Assembly (NCBI RefSeq): GCF_014084125.1
Contig: NZ_CP048405.1
Span: forward strand, 5,704,001-5,768,000
Reading direction: 5' to 3'
DNA length: 64,000 nt
DNA from: Streptacidiphilus sp. PB12-B1b
GTDB taxonomy: Bacteria > Actinomycetota > Actinomycetes > Streptomycetales > Streptomycetaceae
Shown: positions 9,074 to 15,791 of the stretch, piece after piece
Position numbering within the stretch: position 1 is the stretch's first letter
Layout of the letters: each line of letters opens with the position of its first letter
The notes under the pieces: model-generated
Seen by the model: the letters and a program-made list of their open reading frames with translations, nothing else
What the model was told of the DNA's origin: nothing
The model's database searches: none
Position numbers and translations under genes: made by a program

Positions 9074-9426
9074 GGACCCCTTCTTTCTTCAAGTGCCAGT
9101 AGTTGTGTGTCGAGGTTGAAGATCTCGTCCAGCAGGTGGAAGCCTTCGTCGGGGCGGCGTCCGTCGAGTCCCTCGAAGTAGCGGCCCATCTCGGCCTGCC
9201 AGCGGGCGTTCACCTCGGTTCCGGCCATGGCCGCCTGGGCGGCGGCCAGGTCGTGGGCTTCGACGTAGCCGACCAGCAGCCCGTCGGCGTTGGCGAAGAG
9301 CGAGTAGTTGTGCCAGCCGCTGGCGGCCAGCGCGGCGAGCATCTCCGGCCACACCTGCCGGTGCCACGCCCGGTACTCGTCGAGCAGTTCGGGTCTGACC
9401 CGCGCCAGGAAGCAGTAGCGGTTCAC
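9070..9426 (-). CDS. rhaM: L-rhamnose mutarotase
   Basis: A 118-residue cytoplasmic protein that converts alpha- and beta-L-rhamnose. It has the family layout: RYCFLARVRPELLDEYRAWH at the N-terminus (the conserved His follows the Arg-Ala-Trp), GWHNYSLF, and GLLVGYVEAHDL. The length matches the family. The GTG start at 9426 overlaps the preceding permease stop (GTGA), and the stop overlaps the beta-helix start (ATGA), so translation of the three genes is coupled. Its presence in the importer operon indicates that the transported sugar is rhamnose or a rhamnoside. Confidence 0.88.
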   Translation of the reverse strand: MNRYCFLARVRPELLDEYRAWHRQVWPEMLAALAASGWHNYSLFANADGLLVGYVEAHDLAAAQAAMAGTEVNARWQAEMGRYFEGLDGRRPDEGFHLLDEIFNLDTQLLALEERRGP

Positions 9427-10238
9427 TTGACGGCGCCGTCGAGCTGTCCGACCGCGATGAACCGCTGCGCGAAAGCGAGCAGCACGATGGCCGGCAGCGC
9501 GGACAGCACGCCGGTGGCCATGACCGGCCCCCATGCCTGGACGTTGTCGCCGAGGTAGTCGTAGATGCCGAGGGTGACCGGGCGCAGGCTGCTGCCGGTC
9601 GTCAGCGTCAGCGCGAACAGGAAGTCGCTCCAGCTGAACAGGAAGCTGAACAGGGCGGCGGTGATGACCGCGTTGCGGCTGATCGGGAGCACGATCGACA
9701 CGAATGTCCGCACGAAGCCGGCGCCGTCCACCCGGGCCGCCTCGATGATCTCCCCGGGTAGCGAGGCCATGAAGGCCCGCATGATCAGGATCGCGAAGGG
9801 CAGCGCGGTCGACGTGTCGGCCAGTACCAGACCGACCCGGGTGTCGAGCAGGCCGACCTGGTTGAACACCGGGTACAGCGAGTTCGCGATCACGATGCCC
9901 GGGATCATCTGGGTGACCACCAGCGCGAACAGGATGACGCTGCGGCCCCGGATCGCGGTCTTCGCCAGCACGTAGGCCGCCGGTGCCGCGATCACCAACG
10001 ACAGCACCACCGTGCCGCAGGAGATGACCAGGCTGGTGAGGATGTTGCCGCCCTGCTGGCTCAGCGCCAGCCGGTAGGCGGCGAGCGTCGGATGCAGCGG
10101 CAGCAGTGTGCTACCGGCTCCGGAACTCCCGGACTGCAGCGATGCGTTGAGCATCCAGTAGACCGGGAACAGCATGACCGCCAGCAGGCACAGGCCGATC
10201 ACCGTGAACGCAGCCTGGCGCCTCTTCGTCAGTCCCAT
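9423..10238 (-). CDS. Carbohydrate ABC transporter permease (MalG type)
   Basis: A 271-residue inner-membrane permease with six predicted transmembrane helices. The MalG-type cytoplasmic loop EAARVDGAGFVRTFVSIVLP is the EAA motif that contacts the ATPase. It pairs with the MalF-type permease upstream and the lipoprotein binding protein. No ATPase is encoded nearby, so a shared MsiK-type ATPase elsewhere is expected, as is usual in streptomycetes. The ATG at 10238 is preferred over the GTG one codon earlier because AGGA is then 7 nt away. It is separated from the upstream permease by 9 nt and overlaps rhaM by 4 nt. Confidence 0.9.
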   Translation of the reverse strand: MGLTKRRQAAFTVIGLCLLAVMLFPVYWMLNASLQSGSSGAGSTLLPLHPTLAAYRLALSQQGGNILTSLVISCGTVVLSLVIAAPAAYVLAKTAIRGRSVILFALVVTQMIPGIVIANSLYPVFNQVGLLDTRVGLVLADTSTALPFAILIMRAFMASLPGEIIEAARVDGAGFVRTFVSIVLPISRNAVITAALFSFLFSWSDFLFALTLTTGSSLRPVTLGIYDYLGDNVQAWGPVMATGVLSALPAIVLLAFAQRFIAVGQLDGAVK

Positions 10239-10247
10239 CACAACGTC

Positions 10248-11213
10248 CTATTCATCCGAGGCGCGCCGGTTGACGCGGAGGTACAGGCAGGCGAACAGCA
10301 GCGAGACGACCATCAGGACGTTGCTCACCGCGGCGCCCTGGCCGAACGAGAACTGCACGAACGAGTCCTGGTACGCGGTCGTCGCCAGCGTCTGGGTCGA
10401 GTTGGCCGGACCGCCGCCGGTCAGCCCGAGGATGATGTCGACGACCTTGAGCGTGTAGATCACGCCCAGCACCAGGACGACGGTCACCACCGGGCGCAGG
10501 GCCGGCCAGGTGATGTGCCGGAACGCCTTCCAACCGACAGCGCCGTCGATCGCCGCGGCCTCGTACTGCTCCGCCGGGATGCCCTGCAGGCCGCTGTAGA
10601 ACAGCGCGACGTTGAAGGGGATGCCGATCCAGACGTTCACGATGATCACCGAGTACAGAGCGAAACTCGGGCTGCTCAGCCACGGCACCGACGAGTGCAC
10701 CAGATGCAGGTGCATCAGCACACTGTTGAGCACCCCGCTGTCCTGGTCCAGGATCCACCGCCACACCGCCGTGCCCGCGATCAACGGGAGCAGCCACGGC
10801 AGCAGCAGCAGCGAGCGCATCAGCCCGCTCAAAGGGAACCGGCGGCGGAAGAACAGCGCCACGGCCAGGCCGATGCTGAACTGGCCCACGATGGAACCCA
10901 CCGTGAACACGGCGGTGTTCAGGAAGGTCGTGCCCGCCAGCGGGCCGGTGAAGAACGTGCGGTAGTTCGCCCAGCCCACCCACGGCGAGCTGCCGGTGAA
11001 GAACGTGGCCGTGGTGTAGTCCTGCGACCCCATCAGCACGTTCTTCACGATCGGATAGCCGAAGAACAGCGCGATGTAGACCAGGGCCGGCAGCAGGAAC
11101 AGCCAGGTGACGGCCCGGTCCTGCCGCGGGCCGCGACCGCGGGTGCGGGGAGGGGTGCCCGGCACGGCGGCCTGCGCACCGGAGGGCGGTGAATGGCGGT
11201 CCAAGGTCTTCAT
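10248..11213 (-). CDS. Carbohydrate ABC transporter permease (MalF type)
   Basis: A 321-residue inner-membrane permease. A hydrophilic, Pro/Arg-rich N-terminal tail of ~35 residues is followed by six transmembrane segments, beginning WLFLLPALVYIALFFGYPIV. The EAA loop reads YEAAAIDGAVGWKAFRHITWP. It forms a heterodimer with the downstream MalG-type permease. The ATG at 11213 (MKTLDRH) is chosen. A TTG five codons upstream is possible, and neither has a strong ribosome binding site. A tiny frame starting inside the 56-nt gap and ending over this ATG could couple translation. Confidence 0.87.
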   Translation of the reverse strand: MKTLDRHSPPSGAQAAVPGTPPRTRGRGPRQDRAVTWLFLLPALVYIALFFGYPIVKNVLMGSQDYTTATFFTGSSPWVGWANYRTFFTGPLAGTTFLNTAVFTVGSIVGQFSIGLAVALFFRRRFPLSGLMRSLLLLPWLLPLIAGTAVWRWILDQDSGVLNSVLMHLHLVHSSVPWLSSPSFALYSVIIVNVWIGIPFNVALFYSGLQGIPAEQYEAAAIDGAVGWKAFRHITWPALRPVVTVVLVLGVIYTLKVVDIILGLTGGGPANSTQTLATTAYQDSFVQFSFGQGAAVSNVLMVVSLLFACLYLRVNRRASDE

Positions 11214-11269
11214 GCCAGCGCCCGCCAACTGTCGGAAATCATGCTCGTGGTACCCCTCGCCGTATCGGG

Positions 11270-12505
11270 TTACTGGCCCTGTGCCTGCTTGAGCGCGGCT
11301 GCCGGCGAGGCCTCGCCGGTCAACGCCTGCTGCTCGGCGGTGTAGATGGCGGTCGCCGCCTTGTCCCAGCCGGTGCCCAGTTCACCGGTGCGCGACCGGG
11401 CGGTCTGCGCGACCGTGACGTACGGCGCCATCAGCGGGTTGTCCTTGGCGAACTGCTCGGCGACCGAGGTCTTCGCGGGCACGTAGGCGACGGTCTTGGC
11501 GATGGTCACCTGGTTGGCATCGCTGTTGATGCAGGCGACGATCTTGCCCGCGGCCGCCATCTTCGCCGAGTCACCGGTCTGCGGGACGGTGTAGGTCTCG
11601 CCGCCCAGCGGCGAGACGACTTTCTGCCCGGCCGTCGGCGTGGGCAGCGGCACGCTCGCCCAGTGCAGACCCTTGACCTGCTGCAGCTGCGCGATGTTCC
11701 AGGGCCCGTTCTCCATCATCGCCGCCTTGCCGGCCGCGAACTGGCTCTCCACGTCGTTCTGGGTCCACAGGTCGACGCTCTTGGACGCCGAGCCGTCCTT
11801 GACCAGGCTGGTGAGGAGTTGCAGGGCAGCGGCGGTCTGCGGGGTGTCGATGTTCTTCTCGTCGCCGCCGCTGGTCCACATCCACGGCATGAACTGCCAG
11901 GTGCCCTCGTAGGTGTTCACGCCGCTGAACGCGAAACCGTACCGGCCCGACTTCGTCAACGCCTTGGCGTCGCTCTGCAACTCGGCCCAGGTCGTCGGCG
12001 GCGTCAGGCCGGCGGCCTTGAACATGTCGGTGTTGTAGAACAGCGCCAGGGAGTTGACCGCCGGCGCCAGTCCGTACAGCTTGCCCTGGTAGCTGCCGGC
12101 CGCGATGATCCCCGGGACGTACCCGGCACCGGTGATCCCGTAGTCCGACAGCGGCGACAGCGCCCCGGTAGCCGCGATCTGAGCGACGTCCGGGTTGTCC
12201 AGCATCAGCACGTCCGGCATCGTCCTGGACGACGCCTGCTGCAGCACCTTCGGTATCAGGGCAGCACCCGCGATGTGGGAGATCGTCACCGTGTCGCCGA
12301 GCTGCTTGGCGCACGCGTTGTAGATGCTGTCGTACTCGGCCGCAGCCGGCTGGGTGTAGTAGTCCTCGACGGTCAGGTGCAGACCCGTCGACGCCGAACT
12401 CGTGTGACCGCTGCTGCTACCGCAGCCGGCCAGCGTCAGCGCGAGCGCCGTGCACGCCGCTGCCGCGACGCCTACCTGCGTGGACCGTACTCTCTGTCGA
12501 TTCAT
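11270..12505 (-). CDS. Sugar-binding lipoprotein of ABC importer 1
   Basis: A 411-residue extracytoplasmic solute-binding protein of the MalE/UgpB class. The lipoprotein signal peptide ends LTLAGCGSSSG, giving a lipidated Cys near residue 28. Later segments typical of the class are VLMLDNPDVAQIAATGAL, LYGLAPAVNSLALFYNTDMF and FAAGKAAMMENGPW. It delivers sugar to the two downstream permeases. Cotranscription with rhaM suggests rhamnose or a rhamnose-containing oligosaccharide. The start at 12505 has AAAGGA at proper spacing. The upstream region carries two LacI-type operators and a TACAAT -10 box. Confidence 0.9.
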   Translation of the reverse strand: MNRQRVRSTQVGVAAAACTALALTLAGCGSSSGHTSSASTGLHLTVEDYYTQPAAAEYDSIYNACAKQLGDTVTISHIAGAALIPKVLQQASSRTMPDVLMLDNPDVAQIAATGALSPLSDYGITGAGYVPGIIAAGSYQGKLYGLAPAVNSLALFYNTDMFKAAGLTPPTTWAELQSDAKALTKSGRYGFAFSGVNTYEGTWQFMPWMWTSGGDEKNIDTPQTAAALQLLTSLVKDGSASKSVDLWTQNDVESQFAAGKAAMMENGPWNIAQLQQVKGLHWASVPLPTPTAGQKVVSPLGGETYTVPQTGDSAKMAAAGKIVACINSDANQVTIAKTVAYVPAKTSVAEQFAKDNPLMAPYVTVAQTARSRTGELGTGWDKAATAIYTAEQQALTGEASPAAALKQAQGQ

Positions 12506-12546
12506 GGCTTTCCTTTCATTGAGCGCCGCTCGCATGATGGGCGCCG

Positions 12547-12593
12547 ATTGTAGGCACGACGTATGTGTCGATACGCATCGTCGATACGCATCG
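12547..12593 (-). promoter_or_regulatory. Promoter and paired LacI operators of importer operon 1
   Basis: CGATACGCATCG occurs twice, at 12569-12580 and 12582-12593, 13 bp apart. Each is a near-palindrome around a central CG, as LacI-family proteins require. Read leftwards, a TACAAT -10 box (12547-12552) follows and no good -35 is visible, so the operators sit across the -35 region. The same pair precedes the neighbouring LacI gene (13733-13757). Confidence 0.7.
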
Positions 12594-12675
12594 ATTGATG
12601 GGTCTGTTCTGCTGCGGTGCTGGTCGCAGGTTGTTGGGGGCGGCTTCGTCGGCGGATGGATGGTGCCGACGCCGG

Positions 12676-13707
12676 TCAGCCGATTGGGACGTTCACCACT
12701 GTCTGGCGCCGAGTCAGCCGAGGCGGAATCAGGTCCATGACCGGCGGAGCCGGTATCCCCGTGGGCTCCAGTAGCGCGAGCAGGGTCTGCATCGCCCGCT
12801 GTGAGAGGTCGAGCGGTTCGAACGCCAGATTCGTGATCTGCGGGTCCGACTCCGTGGCGTCCGCATCGGTGCAGAGGCCGATCAGGGAGATGTCGCGCCC
12901 CGCCACCACTCCGCGGGCCGCGAGCAGCCGCAGAATCGACTGCTGCGCCTGCATGTTCGGGACGATGAGACCGAGCGGGCCCGGTCCCGGCAGCCCGATC
13001 AGCCGGTCGATCACCGAGGCAAGGGCCACCCGGCCCCGCTCGGCCGGCGTCGAGACCTCGACCGGCAGCGACCGCTGGTGGGCGGCCTCCAGCGCTGCGT
13101 CCAGAAACCGGTCGATGAAGCTCAGCCTGCGATCGAGCATCTCAGCGGGGTGCTCGATGATGGCGATGCGCTGGTGACCCGTCGCCGCAAGCTCCTCGAC
13201 CGCCATGCGGCCGGCGGCCGCGAAGTCGAGGTCCACGCAGTGCAACCCCTGCGGATCCTCCGGCACCCCGAGCATCACCACCGGCACCGGCAGCGCCGCC
13301 GCCACCGGCACGCGCTCGTCGCGGGTCTGCACGTTCATCACGAGGATCGCGTCGCACAAAGACCGGCCGGCCACTCGCTGGAGCCCGGCCGAACCTTCGT
13401 TCCCCGCCAGCAGCAGCACGTCGTAGTCACGGGAGCGCGCGATGCTGGAGATCGTCTCGATGAACGGCACCAGCGCCGCAGTGTCCACCACGGCTTCGAA
13501 TGGCAGATCCAGAGCGATCACCCGCGTGCGCTGGCTGGCCAGCGCCCGTGCGCCCGCATTCGGCTGGTAGGTCAGCTCCTCGATCGCGTCGAGAACCCGC
13601 CGCCTCGTCTCCTCCGAGATCGGACGGTTGCCGGTCAGAACATACGAGACAGTGCTCTGGGAAACGCCGGCGAGCCGGGCAACGTCCTTGCTCGTGTATG
13701 CCGCCAT
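12676..13707 (-). CDS. LacI-family transcriptional regulator of importer operon 1
   Basis: A 343-residue regulator. The N-terminal helix-turn-helix YTSKDVARLAGVSQSTVSYV is followed by the hinge (YQPNAGARALASQ) and a sugar-sensing domain (VIALDLPFEAVVDTAAL, IAIIEHPAEMLDRR, ISLIGLCTDADATESD). The ATG at 13707 has a strong AGGAGGG ribosome binding site. It is encoded upstream of and in the same direction as the importer operon, 170 bp from the binding-protein gene. Identical paired operators in front of both genes indicate autoregulation and control of the importer. The inducer is unknown but is presumably a rhamnose-containing sugar. Confidence 0.88.
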   Translation of the reverse strand: MAAYTSKDVARLAGVSQSTVSYVLTGNRPISEETRRRVLDAIEELTYQPNAGARALASQRTRVIALDLPFEAVVDTAALVPFIETISSIARSRDYDVLLLAGNEGSAGLQRVAGRSLCDAILVMNVQTRDERVPVAAALPVPVVMLGVPEDPQGLHCVDLDFAAAGRMAVEELAATGHQRIAIIEHPAEMLDRRLSFIDRFLDAALEAAHQRSLPVEVSTPAERGRVALASVIDRLIGLPGPGPLGLIVPNMQAQQSILRLLAARGVVAGRDISLIGLCTDADATESDPQITNLAFEPLDLSQRAMQTLLALLEPTGIPAPPVMDLIPPRLTRRQTVVNVPIG

Positions 13708-13732
13708 CGCCGACCCTCCTCTCGCATGCTGT

Positions 13733-13802
13733 CGATACGCATCGTCGATACGTATCCCGGAAACATTGGCGAAACCGTACTGCCGCGTGGCGCAAACCAC
13801 AA
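13733..13802 (-). promoter_or_regulatory. Autoregulatory promoter and operator pair of the LacI gene
   Basis: Read leftwards, TTGTGG (13797-13802) and TACGGT (13774-13779) have 17-nt spacing. Just downstream lie CGATACGCATCG (13733-13744) and the nearly perfect palindrome CGATACGTATCC (13746-13757), again 13 bp apart. The match to the operators at 12569-12593 is evident, and repression by the gene's own product is the simplest reading. Confidence 0.65.
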
Positions 13803-13880
13803 GACCTCTCGCGCAATGCCGTTCAGCTGGTTTGATCATGCGATCGGGCTCTCTGTGCCGGTCGGGTAGATTCCGGTGCC

Positions 13881-14090
13881 ATGCTGCGCCTTCGAGTCCT
13901 GGGTTCGCTGGGTGCCGAGATCAGCGGATCGCCGATCGACCTCGGCCCCCGCGGCAGCGCGCCGTCCTGGCGATGCTGATCGCGGCCCGGGGCCGAGTGG
14001 TACCAGTCGACCGGATGACCGAGCAGCTCGCCCGGGGCAGGGGGCGGCTGTGCGTGGATCGACATGCCGGCCAGTGTGCGCACACCACTG
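13881..14090 (+). pseudogene. Frameshifted N-terminal remnant of a SARP-family activator
   Basis: An ATG at 13881 opens LRLRVLGSLGAEISGSPIDL, the start of the winged-helix DNA-binding domain of AfsR/SARP regulators. After ~23 codons the frame breaks. The continuation (RQRAVLAMLIAARGRVVPVD, then RMTEQLA) lies in another frame and then dissolves. The original frame stops at 13979. No transcriptional-activation or ATPase domain follows, so only a stump of the DNA-binding domain remains, lying between the LacI gene and the sigma factor. Confidence 0.7.
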
Positions 14091-14098
14091 GTAGGCGA

Positions 14099-14126
14099 CT
14101 TGGAACCACTTGGAAACGGCTTGGAA
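14099..14126 (+). repeat. Three direct CTTGGAA heptamers
   Basis: CTTGGAA occurs at 14099, 14109 and 14120, that is, with 10-11-bp spacing, about 70 bp upstream of the ECF sigma gene and directly after the SARP remnant. SARP activators bind heptameric direct repeats on an 11-bp period, so this could be a surviving SARP-type site. It could also be a binding site for another regulator of the sigma factor. Confidence 0.4.
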
Positions 14127-14194
14127 CGTGCCGCGGAGCCGACGCAGGCAGCGGTCCGCCGGGACGGCATGAAGGATCGGCTTGCTAAGGTCCC

Positions 14195-14749
14195 ATGCCC
14201 ATGGCAGTGACTACGCTCGGCGCGAAGGACGAAGCTGCACGCCAGGCGTTCGGCGCGTTCTTCAGCGCCCACCACCGCGGTCTCGGCCGGCTGGCCTACC
14301 TGCTGTCCGGGGACCAGGATGCGGCCGAGGACATCACGGCAGAAGCCTTCGCCGAAGCCTGGCGTTGCTGGAAGCAGGTGACACAGGCGGATTCGCCGGT
14401 TGCCTATGTCCGTCGGATCGTGGTGAACCTCGCCGCGAACCGGATACGGGGCCTGACGCGGGAACGGAACAGCCGGCGCCTGCTCGGGGCCGCCTGGTCG
14501 GACCGGTCGAACGGTCCGGACGTGGCCGCCGTGACGGGCGTGCGCGCGGCCCTGATGAAACTGCCGGCCAGGAAACGCGCCTGCGTGGTCCTGCGTCACT
14601 ACTACGGGTTGAGCGAGCAGGATACGGCGCAGACCCTGGGAATATCGGTCGGCACGGTCAAGAGCCAGACCTCGCGGGGGGTGGCCGAACTCGCCGCGCT
14701 GCTGGACACGGGAACGGAAGGGAAGAGGAGGCGAGGTAGCCGTGGGTGA
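14195..14749 (+). CDS. ECF sigma factor (SigE-like, sigma-70 family)
   Basis: A 184-residue sigma factor with region 2 (LGRLAYLLSGDQDAAEDITA, then EAFAEAWRCW) and region 4 (LPARKRACVVLRHYYGLSEQ, then TLGISVGTVKSQTSRGVAEL). It would direct RNA polymerase to a small regulon. The start could be 14195 or the ATG two codons later. AAGG at 14187 is 4 or 10 nt away respectively. Its last 8 nt overlap the membrane anti-sigma-like gene, implying coupled translation. The next gene downstream encodes a secreted glycosidase, a likely regulon member. Confidence 0.88.
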   Translation: MPMAVTTLGAKDEAARQAFGAFFSAHHRGLGRLAYLLSGDQDAAEDITAEAFAEAWRCWKQVTQADSPVAYVRRIVVNLAANRIRGLTRERNSRRLLGAAWSDRSNGPDVAAVTGVRAALMKLPARKRACVVLRHYYGLSEQDTAQTLGISVGTVKSQTSRGVAELAALLDTGTEGKRRRGSRG

Positions 14750-15653
14750 CGAACGACAGCCCTGGTTGAGCGAGTTGCTGGACGCTGCGGCCACCGAGTA
14801 CACGCCTGACACTGAGCGGATCCGGGCACTGACGGCGGCCCGGATCGCCGAACAGCGGGACGAGAAGCAGCCCGCCACGGCGTCCGCGCGCCGCTCGCGC
14901 CGCAGGGCCCGTCGTCTGGGCAGGCTCGGTCTGCTGGGCCGCCTCGGCCTGGCCGGCCTCCCGGCGGGCGTGGCCCTGGCGACGATCGGCACCACCGCCG
15001 CCGCACTCGCTGTCGGTGCGACTGCCACGATCGCTGTCACCACCCGGCATGACGGCCACCGGCCAGTGACCGTCTCCGCGCCGGGCGCTACCCCCGGCGG
15101 CTCCGCACCGGGGCAGGCCGTTACCAGCGCCCCGAGCACCACGCCCGCAGCCACTGGCGCCCACGGCTCCCTGCCCGCAGCCACCGGCAGCTCTACGCAT
15201 CCGGCCGCCTCGAGCAGCAGCAGTGCCTCCGCCCCCTCGTCTCCACAGGCATCGGATCCCGCGACGTCCGCCCTCGTCGACGCCGCCGCCTCGATCGACT
15301 CCGGCAGCAATGCGAACTGGGCGCAGCTGGACCTCAACGTGGCCGTCAAGCAGCCGCTCACCTCGCTCGACGTCACGGTCAAGGTCTCGAACTGCACCGG
15401 CCTGGCCGGGACGGGTTCCTGGGATTCGGGCGCGACCGGCCAATTCACCGAGATCACGACCACGGGCTCGGACGGCTCGATCACCTACGAGTTCCAGCTC
15501 AACCCAGGGCACGTGGTCTCCCCCGGCACCCTGACGTTCGCCGTCCAGTTCAACCACGCGAGCACCGGCTGGATCCCGGCGGACGACACCTACTACGCCT
15601 CCGCCCGTACCGCGACGTCCACCAGTGCCGGCTCTGCCCACGGCGCCTACTGA
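14742..15653 (+). CDS. Single-pass membrane protein, probable anti-sigma factor with extracellular sensor
   Basis: A 303-residue protein. The cytoplasmic N-terminus (~60 residues, with WLSELLDAA and an Arg-rich juxtamembrane stretch) is followed by one transmembrane helix (LGRLGLAGLPAGVALATIG). A Ser/Thr/Pro/Ala-rich linker of ~90 residues then leads to a ~110-residue extracellular domain (LDLNVAVKQPLTSLDVTVKV, then FQLNPGHVVSPGTLTFAVQF) that resembles a beta-sandwich binding module. The GTG overlaps the sigma gene by 8 nt and has GAGGAGGCGAGG upstream. The arrangement matches sigma/anti-sigma pairs that sense polysaccharide outside the cell. Anti-sigma activity is inferred from position, because no zinc-finger motif is visible. 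Confidence 0.65.
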   Translation: MGDERQPWLSELLDAAATEYTPDTERIRALTAARIAEQRDEKQPATASARRSRRRARRLGRLGLLGRLGLAGLPAGVALATIGTTAAALAVGATATIAVTTRHDGHRPVTVSAPGATPGGSAPGQAVTSAPSTTPAATGAHGSLPAATGSSTHPAASSSSSASAPSSPQASDPATSALVDAAASIDSGSNANWAQLDLNVAVKQPLTSLDVTVKVSNCTGLAGTGSWDSGATGQFTEITTTGSDGSITYEFQLNPGHVVSPGTLTFAVQFNHASTGWIPADDTYYASARTATSTSAGSAHGAY

Positions 15654-15671
15654 CCGACCAGGAAAGCAGCC

Positions 15672-15771
15672 GGCAACCTTTTCGCCGCCCCGACCGACAG
15701 TGAAGATGCGCAGTGCGACGACTCCCCCTTTCCCCTTCCGTCGCACTACGCAGCCCAACTGACTCACTGTC
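15672..15771. promoter_or_regulatory. Nested inverted repeats and possible ECF promoter
   Basis: AGTGCGACG (15712-15720) pairs with CGTCGCACT (15739-15747). Around it, GACAGTGA (15696-15703) pairs with TCACTGTC (15764-15771). The inner hairpin could terminate the sigma/anti-sigma transcript. GGCAACC (15672-15678), with CGAC 16 nt downstream, resembles an ECF-type -35/-10 pair oriented toward the arabinofuranosidase gene. That reading is inference. Confidence 0.4.
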
Positions 15772-15791
15772 GGACGGATGGCTCAGCACTC

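Noticed and set aside
13823-15484. Long leftward reading frame opposite the sigma/anti-sigma genes
   Set aside because: Antisense to two well-supported genes, with low-complexity composition.
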